A DNA stretch of 58,993 bases, from the NCBI GenBank assembly GCA_948470065.1, contig CAOKNO010000007.1:1-58993 (forward strand). Reading direction: 5' to 3'. The stretch comes from an uncultured Eubacterium sp. GTDB taxonomy: Bacteria; Bacillota; Clostridia; Lachnospirales; Lachnospiraceae. Shown here piece by piece: positions 52,962 to 58,993 of this stretch. The first letter of the stretch is position 1, and each line of letters begins with the position of its first letter. A program made the position numbers and the translations under genes. Under the pieces are notes generated by a model. That model did no database searches, had not been told where the DNA came from, and saw only the letters and a program-made list of their open reading frames with translations.

Positions 52962-54022
52962 AATTCTTGCCTTCCACCATATTTTTTATATTCCACGTAT
53001 TCTGCAATCAAGTGCCCAAGAAAAATATGGGCTTCCTGGATCCTAGGCGTAATTTTGCTTGGCACACATACTAAGTAGTCTACAATCTCTGCCAATTCTG
53101 GGTTCTCAAACTCCCCCATTAGCACTACAGTGATAATCCCATGCCGATGGGCATATCGCAATGCTTCCAATACATTTTTTGATCTGCCGCTTGTGGATAA
53201 GCCTATCAATAAATCTCCAGGATGCGCTTTTGCTTCTACCTGTCTTACAAATACCCTCTCAAAGCTATAATCGTTCCCAACGGCTGTAATTGTTGACGTG
53301 TTTACATTCAAAGCTTCTGCATTCATAGCTGGACGTTCTCTGTAAAATCGACTGATAAATTCTGTCGCGATATGCTGCGCATCCGATGCGCTTCCGCCAT
53401 TTCCACATAATAATACTTGTCCACCCTTATCAAATAATGTGATCACTTGCTCCCCAACCGCCATAACAGTTTCCATTAATTTAACGTCTGACGCCATTTT
53501 CTTAAAAATGTCACTATGCTCCTCCAAACGCTGTAAAAAATAATATTCCTTACAAGCAGGCATGTTATATCTCGCTAAGAGTTCAACCACTTCCCACAAA
53601 CCGCCCTGGCCACCTGGATGTTCCAAAATAACATCCGCCGCTTGCTTTGCCTTGCCAATAGCATCCGCAGGACATATTCCCAAACCCGCATATTGCAAAG
53701 GTTCCACATCGTATTTACCATCCCCGATATAACAAATTTCACTTGCTGTAATCCCAGTCTGCTGTTCCAACTGAAGTATAACTTCCGCCTTATTTTTTTC
53801 TCCTGAATAAAAATAATCCCATGGAAACCTTTCCTGGAAAAAGCCTACAATCATTGAATTTTCTCCCGTAATTGCCGCCAAAAGAAATCCCCTACGCTTC
53901 AATTCAAAAATTGCATCCACATCTTTCATGTTTATCTTTTTTTGTTCTTTCCCCTGTGCATCCACAATAACGGTTCCATCAGTCAATACTCCGTCAATGT
54001 CAAATATTATTAACCGTATCAT
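52958..54022 (-). CDS. Fusion of KdsC-like HAD phosphatase and GmhA-like SIS isomerase
   Basis: 354 aa. Residues 1-165 form a KdsC-type HAD domain (IIFDIDGVLTDGTVI with nucleophile D8 and D10, then IGDGKYDVEPLQYAG). Residues about 175-350 form a SIS domain of sedoheptulose-7-phosphate isomerase type (CGNGGSASDAQHIATEFISR, TAVGNDYSFERVF, STSGRSKN). The two are normally separate genes. It overlaps the ThDP gene by 4 bases and ends a codon before the short NeuB gene. Confidence 0.9.
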   Translation of the reverse strand: MIRLIIFDIDGVLTDGTVIVDAQGKEQKKINMKDVDAIFELKRRGFLLAAITGENSMIVGFFQERFPWDYFYSGEKNKAEVILQLEQQTGITASEICYIGDGKYDVEPLQYAGLGICPADAIGKAKQAADVILEHPGGQGGLWEVVELLARYNMPACKEYYFLQRLEEHSDIFKKMASDVKLMETVMAVGEQVITLFDKGGQVLLCGNGGSASDAQHIATEFISRFYRERPAMNAEALNVNTSTITAVGNDYSFERVFVRQVEAKAHPGDLLIGLSTSGRSKNVLEALRYAHRHGIITVVLMGEFENPELAEIVDYLVCVPSKITPRIQEAHIFLGHLIAEYVEYKKYGGRQEL

Positions 54023-54023
54023 A

Positions 54024-54848
54024 TTATCCTCTTAATTTTTTCTTTACTTCTAACTCTGCTTGCGACAAAACCTTCTGACCAGTTCCAAGCATCTTTTCTA
54101 CATTGCGGATATCCCTTACTAATTGTATCAACTCATCTGGCTCCATAGAAGCCTTTTGATCGCTTCCATACATCCTTCTATCTAATGTAATATGGCGTTC
54201 GATAGATGTCGCACCTAACGCCACCGCACAAGTACTGACTAATAACCCTGTTTCATGCCCACTATAGCCTACTTTACAATGATACATATCCTTCAATACC
54301 TTGATTAAACTCAAATTCGCGTCTTCAAGCGGCATTGGATAAGTACTATTGCAATGCATCAATTCATAAGGGCACCCATGCTTCTCAAATATCGCTATCG
54401 CATGGTTAATTTCTTCAAACTCACTCATTCCAGTTGCAATAAACGTATATTTTCTCTCTTTTGCAATTTCCTCTAAAAGTTCATCGTTGACAAGCATAGC
54501 AGACGCAACTTTATTATATTTCAGTCCAAACTGTCTTAAAAACTTCTGAGATTCAATGTCCCAAGCAGATGCAAACCAATCAATTCCTTTCTCTTTACAA
54601 TATTTATCAATTTGTTCATATTCGCATTTGCCAAACTCTAGACCTTCCTTCTGATCTCTTTGCGTAGTTCCCCAAGGACTTTGTCTTGGACTATCTAAAT
54701 ATTCCTGTGAATAAACCTTATTAATTGTCCTTTTTTGAAACTTGACTGCATTACATCCGGCAATAGAGGCTGCATCAATAAGCTTCTTTGCAATATCTAA
54801 ATCTCCGTTATGATTAATCCCAATCTCTGCTACTACAAATGTGCACAT
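54024..54848 (-). CDS. Short NeuB-family synthase without SAF domain
   Basis: 274 aa from ATG 54848, 6 bases after AAGGAG. Barrel motifs: VVAEIGINHNGDLDIAKKLI, KFQKRTINKVYSQEYL, HCNSTYPMPLEDANL, VGYSGHETG, and IERHITLDRRMYGSDQKASM. The C-terminal SAF domain of the NeuB at 31101 is absent. Family knowledge includes SAF-less relatives that make 9-phosphorylated nonulosonates followed by a HAD phosphatase; the KdsC domain next door fits. Confidence 0.87.
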   Translation of the reverse strand: MCTFVVAEIGINHNGDLDIAKKLIDAASIAGCNAVKFQKRTINKVYSQEYLDSPRQSPWGTTQRDQKEGLEFGKCEYEQIDKYCKEKGIDWFASAWDIESQKFLRQFGLKYNKVASAMLVNDELLEEIAKERKYTFIATGMSEFEEINHAIAIFEKHGCPYELMHCNSTYPMPLEDANLSLIKVLKDMYHCKVGYSGHETGLLVSTCAVALGATSIERHITLDRRMYGSDQKASMEPDELIQLVRDIRNVEKMLGTGQKVLSQAELEVKKKLRG

Positions 54849-54890
54849 ATTCATCTCCTTTTTCATATAAAGTATATTTCAATATAATAA

Positions 54891-56573
54891 CTAACTTATT
54901 TTCGTATAGCTAATCAGATTTTCTAGAACAACCTTTTGCCAATCTGGATTGAGTTGTAATTCCTCCATTGCCTGTATCGTTTCATTCACTAGTTTCTCTA
55001 CCCACAATGGAAACTCATTTGTTTTATATATATCACGAACAATTTCCATAAGATACAAAGTTTTATTTATTAACTGTAACAATGCAATAGGTTTCAATTC
55101 ATCATCGGGTACAAAAAACGATTTAATTAAAATAACACATCCTCGAAATTGCTCTAATCTAGCCTTATACGTAGACGGAACTGGAATATTTGGATATTCC
55201 CAATCTATACTACCCTCTGCTAAACCTGACTCCTGTACATTATCAGCACGATACCTTAATGCTTCCTGTTGTAACACAGAATCCCCTTCACAGATCAAAT
55301 ATACATTATCTGTCGCATAATCACCTTTGAAGCTCATTAAAGCCTGCCACCACATATGGGGATATAGCCGATAAAATCCGTTATTATTGTACAACTTATT
55401 CCAATGTTCTATATTACACTCCATTAATAATTGGCGGTTGCAAATCAGACCAGATAAATAATTTTGTAGTAAGAATCCAGCTAAAAATGCCTCCTTTCCC
55501 TTTTTAAAATATTGGCTTTTATCCCATCCCTTATACTGTACAGTGGTTCTGCTTCTAAGTACCCCTAAATCCTCATGCGTACTTAAATATTTAAGATAAT
55601 GTTCCAATGCCTCCAGTATTACATCATCTTCATCACTTACAATCAGAACATATTTACCTTTTGCATTTTTTATAACATTATACCAATTTTCTGACATCGT
55701 AATCTCTTTGTTATAACCTTTGTAATTGATACGCGAATCTTTGATGCTTTCCACACTTTTATATTCTTCTTGAAAGTAATGTGTTCCATTTTTAGAAATC
55801 ACTATTTCGACTTCTGCATCATAAGGCATTTTTTGTAAATTTTCTAATCTTTGCAATAACAGATTTCCTCTGTCATGTGTCGGAATACCAATAGTGAGTA
55901 ATATATTCTGTGTGTTTCTTCCCTCCTCTGTAATTCGATACTCATGTTCTTGATTTATAATTTGAACTAATTCTTCACTCCCAACTATTATTTTGGGTAA
56001 ATAAATACTGGTATTATCATGAAAATATTCTTGCAATTCACATCGGCTAGAAAAAATCTTAAGGTTTTTAATATAATCAGCCAGTTCTGGTATTTTACAA
56101 AATGAAACTCCGCGTTTTATATCTGAGCAAATAATATATACCTTACGTTCCTTAGCGCTTACAAGAATACTTCTCTCCCTATTCCAATTCCACTCCAACT
56201 CTACTACTGCAGCGCTATATTCCATATCTTCTAGTAATTCATGACGCTTCGTTTCCTTCCACGCATCGAAAGAAAATTTTCCTCGAAATACACGCATTTC
56301 TTTATCAAAAATATAATATTCCCCGTCCCTATAAGGAATAAAATCAAGAATACACTCTTCAAAAGAAACATCATTTCTTATTCTTTGCTGGTTGTAAACC
56401 CTGCGGAATTCTTCTTCATTCCCGCCCATGTAACACTTATAAATATTCTCTATAATCCACTCTTTTTCATATCCCTTGCAATATGCTAATACAAATGCCT
56501 CCAACGCTTCATCATATTTTTGCTCCTGAAATTTGTCACAAGCATATTCTAATAATGCCTGTCCTTCGGACAT
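54891..56573 (-). CDS. GT2 glycosyltransferase with N-terminal helical region
   Basis: 560 aa from ATG 56573 (AGGAGG then AACAATT). The N-terminal 40 residues look TPR-like; residues around 235-360 form a GT-A core (ILLTIGIPTHDRGNLLLQRL, KGKYVLIVSDEDDVI with a DEDD metal motif). A long C-terminal region follows. It lies between maf and the short neuB and probably extends the flagellin glycan. Confidence 0.82.
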   Translation of the reverse strand: MSEGQALLEYACDKFQEQKYDEALEAFVLAYCKGYEKEWIIENIYKCYMGGNEEEFRRVYNQQRIRNDVSFEECILDFIPYRDGEYYIFDKEMRVFRGKFSFDAWKETKRHELLEDMEYSAAVVELEWNWNRERSILVSAKERKVYIICSDIKRGVSFCKIPELADYIKNLKIFSSRCELQEYFHDNTSIYLPKIIVGSEELVQIINQEHEYRITEEGRNTQNILLTIGIPTHDRGNLLLQRLENLQKMPYDAEVEIVISKNGTHYFQEEYKSVESIKDSRINYKGYNKEITMSENWYNVIKNAKGKYVLIVSDEDDVILEALEHYLKYLSTHEDLGVLRSRTTVQYKGWDKSQYFKKGKEAFLAGFLLQNYLSGLICNRQLLMECNIEHWNKLYNNNGFYRLYPHMWWQALMSFKGDYATDNVYLICEGDSVLQQEALRYRADNVQESGLAEGSIDWEYPNIPVPSTYKARLEQFRGCVILIKSFFVPDDELKPIALLQLINKTLYLMEIVRDIYKTNEFPLWVEKLVNETIQAMEELQLNPDWQKVVLENLISYTKIS

Positions 56574-56596
56574 AATTGTTCCTCCTACTTTACAAA

Positions 56597-58498
56597 TCAT
56601 GGTTTGTACCCTTGCTTCATTTTCTGTTTTTTGGCAAATGGTACAACAGTTTCATGTGCGATAGAAGCAATCTCATCGGCTCCAACTGATATCGCAAAAA
56701 GCATAACCTTTCCTTGCTCTGCAATATCCAACAGTTCATTATTCCGCTCCTTCTGCATTCTATAAATAGATGGCCTCAATACAGACTCTAACCCCATTAA
56801 ACTATCTGTAACCGTTTCTGCCATATAATCACCTTCCATGTAATTGTTTACCTTTTTTATCTTCACTAATATGTTTTGAATTTCTGACTCGCTTATTTGT
56901 GATTTTTTCAGGATAGTTTCCAGTTTTTTATAATATCTTAACCCTTCTCTCGCTTTCTTCCCTACTTCTTTCAGTTTTTTTTCTGAATCCTCAAAATAAT
57001 TTAATGCGATTTCTTTCCCCGCTTTTCCAAACAACCTTTTCGTATGATCGATATGCCATTTCACATTGTATTCTTTCCTACAATACTTTTGAATTGCTTT
57101 TTTTAACGTCATTATTTTGCTACCATGAATCAATGCCCCACCTTCCGTTGCATCAACTGTAGTAATATGCCCCCAAAGCTTAATATATTTTTCAAACCAA
57201 TCTAAATATAGTTTAAAATCAACTCTTGTAAGGACTTTTCCACCATCCACAGACTCTACCTCAAAATATTGCGGATCCTCTACATCAATTTCATCCATCT
57301 TTTCTTGAAAAGTCCCATCTGCATGGGTTCGGTTCTCTGTCAACGCCAAATCTTGCCCTACCAAAATGACCGTTTCTGTCCCCATATAAACCCCTAATGA
57401 ATACGCTGATGTCGCAACTGACCCCCCTGTCACCAGACATGGCAATATCCGGCTTCTTCCCTCTTTTTCCCCAAGTTCAAATAAAATTTTATGTTCAAGA
57501 GGGCATCCGCTATAATAAAAAAATTTTTTTCCTTTGTGATATTTCATTGGTTCAACCGAAACGCCCGTCATTGTCACCATTGGAACTTTGGAAATTTCTT
57601 TATGCTGAAATAAGATTCCTGGCTTTAATCCATCAATAATTACAAATAAATTTGGAACAATTCCTGCGTTCAGCAAAGGCTTCATCGCTGTATCTGTTGC
57701 TATAATACAAGCCTTGCCCACCGCTTTTTTCAATTCCGTTATATTGTGATTCAAAGAAGGACCTGCCGAAACAATTATAACAGGAATCTCTTTGGGCAAG
57801 ATACCTTGTAACTCTTCTATTGTATATCCCTCATATAAGTATGGTAAATTATAAAATGTATTATTTGCTTTAACATCTGTATATCTTACCAAAGTATTCC
57901 AATTCACATCCAATGCTTTTATATGTTCCCTCAACTTTTTAGTAAATTCCTCTACCTTTTCAGGAAATAACCCTGCATAATTTCCTGACAAATAACATTT
58001 CAATGATATCATATTATCATATGATATCATTAATTTAAAATACATATCCAATTCATAGTCATTTAAATCATCCACAATAATACCAACTGGTATATCTAAT
58101 TGATACAAAAATGATAAATCTACTTCTTCCATTGCTCTTCGAAATAGTTCAAAAGAGGGTTCATATATTAAGATATTTGATGTCTTTGGTACAGCTTCCA
58201 TAATACGTTGAATATGTATTCCATTTGAAATACCTATAATAACCATGGGTGAATATTCCTCTATTTTGCCTTGCTCAGATAACCATTTCTCCACAACCGC
58301 AGAAGGAGCGTATTTCCCACATAAATAACGTTCCTTGCCATTTAAAGCAACCTTTAAAATAGTATCTCCCATAATACTTTTTTCTGCAATCACATCGAAA
58401 TTCCGTTTTTTCTTTTTTATGTTTTTAATTCTTTGCGCCCATGCAGGATATTTTCTATTTAATGCATCCATATTCTTTTCATAAACTGGTTTATTCAT
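56597..58498 (-). CDS. maf: Maf/DUF115 flagellin glycosyltransferase
   Basis: 633 aa from ATG 58498 (GAGGAG). The central DUF115/MptE-like domain has VIIVSAGPSLNHNITELKKA, IIATDTAMKPLLNAGIVPNL, GVSVEPMKYHKG, and CLVTGGSVATSAYSLGVYMG, then VGQDLALTENRTHADG. Maf proteins attach nonulosonic acids to Ser/Thr of flagellin, usually in the cytoplasm before export. It follows a small helical gene and flagellin, the classical arrangement. Its sugar may be the NeuB product from either block. Confidence 0.92.
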   Translation of the reverse strand: MNKPVYEKNMDALNRKYPAWAQRIKNIKKKKRNFDVIAEKSIMGDTILKVALNGKERYLCGKYAPSAVVEKWLSEQGKIEEYSPMVIIGISNGIHIQRIMEAVPKTSNILIYEPSFELFRRAMEEVDLSFLYQLDIPVGIIVDDLNDYELDMYFKLMISYDNMISLKCYLSGNYAGLFPEKVEEFTKKLREHIKALDVNWNTLVRYTDVKANNTFYNLPYLYEGYTIEELQGILPKEIPVIIVSAGPSLNHNITELKKAVGKACIIATDTAMKPLLNAGIVPNLFVIIDGLKPGILFQHKEISKVPMVTMTGVSVEPMKYHKGKKFFYYSGCPLEHKILFELGEKEGRSRILPCLVTGGSVATSAYSLGVYMGTETVILVGQDLALTENRTHADGTFQEKMDEIDVEDPQYFEVESVDGGKVLTRVDFKLYLDWFEKYIKLWGHITTVDATEGGALIHGSKIMTLKKAIQKYCRKEYNVKWHIDHTKRLFGKAGKEIALNYFEDSEKKLKEVGKKAREGLRYYKKLETILKKSQISESEIQNILVKIKKVNNYMEGDYMAETVTDSLMGLESVLRPSIYRMQKERNNELLDIAEQGKVMLFAISVGADEIASIAHETVVPFAKKQKMKQGYKP

Positions 58499-58808
58499 TT
58501 TGCTCCTCACTCTGATACTTTGTAGCTATATAATAATAAACTTCCAGCAATCCATACCGTAAAACATCTAATAATAAAACTGAATCCTCATTTTCTATTC
58601 CAGCTACAACATCATCTAATATTTGAAGAAAAAAAACTTTTTCAACTTCAACTGCATACTTCTTTTCAAATATAGAAAGAGATAACTGATTAAGCAATGG
58701 CAAATAACCCCTCAGGTCAGCCATATAGGCATCTCCACCCTCGATCTTATTTACAATACTCTCTACCATTTCTATATTCTGATGTAATTCCTCTAAAATT
58801 ATATCCAT
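58491..58808 (-). CDS. Small helical protein between flagellin and maf
   Basis: 105 aa with a perfect GAGGAGGTCT site. All-helical, acidic (MDIILEELHQNIEMVESIVN, DVVAGIENEDSVLLLDVLRY, GLLEVYYYIATKYQSEEQNE). It overlaps maf by 8 bases and is translationally coupled. It has no FliS signature that I can see, but a flagellin chaperone or Maf helper is a reasonable guess. No family recognised. Confidence 0.65.
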   Translation of the reverse strand: MDIILEELHQNIEMVESIVNKIEGGDAYMADLRGYLPLLNQLSLSIFEKKYAVEVEKVFFLQILDDVVAGIENEDSVLLLDVLRYGLLEVYYYIATKYQSEEQNE

Positions 58809-58828
58809 AGACCTCCTCTATTCTATAA

Positions 58829-58857
58829 AAAGAAGCCAGCTAATGCTGGCTTCTTTT
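58829..58857 (-). terminator. Flagellin terminator
   Basis: GAAGCCAGC, loop ATTA, GCTGGCTTC followed by TTTTTAT on the minus strand. It lies between flagellin and the 105-aa gene, so read-through or a further promoter must serve the glycosylation operon. Confidence 0.8.
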
Positions 58858-58874
58858 CCAGAACCATCACCCTA

Positions 58875-58993
58875 TTACTGTAATAAAGATAATACACCCT
58901 GTGTAGACTGATTCGCCTGAGCTAACATTGATTGACCTGCCTGAGCAAGGATCTGGTTCTTGCTGTACTCAACCATTTCAGAAGCCATATCTG
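58875..58993 (-). CDS. Flagellin, C-terminal end (partial)
   Basis: The minus-strand frame enters from the window edge and stops at TAA 58875. It reads [18 protein letters not shown], then [19 protein letters not shown], the standard D0 C-terminal helix of bacterial flagellin with the LAQANQ motif. The N-terminal 200 or more residues lie outside. It places the right edge of the window at a flagellin locus and identifies the target of the glycosylation genes. Confidence 0.93.
   Translation of the reverse strand, partial: DMASEMVEYSKNQILAQAGQSMLAQANQSTQGVLSLLQ

Overview
The window looks like chromosomal DNA of a motile, anaerobic Firmicute of the Lachnospiraceae/Clostridia type. Evidence: Gram-positive style ribosome binding sites, rubrerythrin, two-subunit Fe-S fumarase, type III pantothenate kinase, SecA with a C-terminal zinc tail, several small Lachnospiraceae-type proteins of unknown function, and a flagellin gene running off the right edge. 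All family calls rest on reading motifs by eye; no database search was run.

Left part (1 to about 9.5 kb): a decayed integrative/mobilizable region. It holds the C-terminus of a tyrosine integrase, a tandemly duplicated small XRE regulator with a palindromic operator in front of each copy, a TnpV-like pseudogene, relaxase relics, an excisionase-like HTH protein, an Rpn nuclease and a short RadC/JAB protein. It stops beside the 3' end of lysS, where a small array of 11-bp repeats sits.

Middle (9.5 to 29 kb): ordinary core genes. In order: lysS, greA, a gene of unknown function, dusB, coaX, a DUF6145-like gene, birA, argF, an SPFH/NfeD pair, hpf, a FabG-like SDR, two paralogous XRE regulators, a TSCPD protein, secA, rubrerythrin and fumarate hydratase alpha/beta. 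Several intergenic gaps carry repeats: a degenerate array of seven 66-bp units after greA, a 2.6-copy array of about 146 bp after hpf, and a 97-bp inverted repeat between nfeD and hpf.

Right part (29 to 59 kb): a sugar and flagellin-glycosylation region, nearly all on the minus strand, in two blocks. Block 1 (29.2-36.1 kb) encodes NeuA/NeuC/NeuB/NeuD-type nonulosonic acid synthesis plus RfbH/RfbF/RfbG (CDP-3,6-dideoxyhexose precursor). It is bracketed by two inverted copies of a 142-143 bp MITE-like element, each flanked by a 10-bp target duplication. Block 2 (37.9-58.8 kb), visibly more AT-rich, runs downstream of flagellin: a 105-aa helical protein, a Maf/DUF115 flagellin glycosyltransferase, a GT2, a short NeuB, a KdsC-GmhA fusion, a ThDP enzyme resembling acetolactate synthase, two FkbM methyltransferases alternating with two radical SAM enzymes, an SDR, a zinc-binding C-methyltransferase, a divergent nucleotidyltransferase, two GT-B glycosyltransferases, a WecE-type aminotransferase, a WbqC protein and a methyltransferase.

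Taken together the two blocks suggest that flagellin carries an elaborate glycan containing nonulosonic acid and branched or C-methylated deoxysugars. The most novel proposal is that RfbF/G/H, the ThDP enzyme and the SDR together make a yersiniose-like branched sugar, with two radical SAM enzymes of unknown role in the same cluster.
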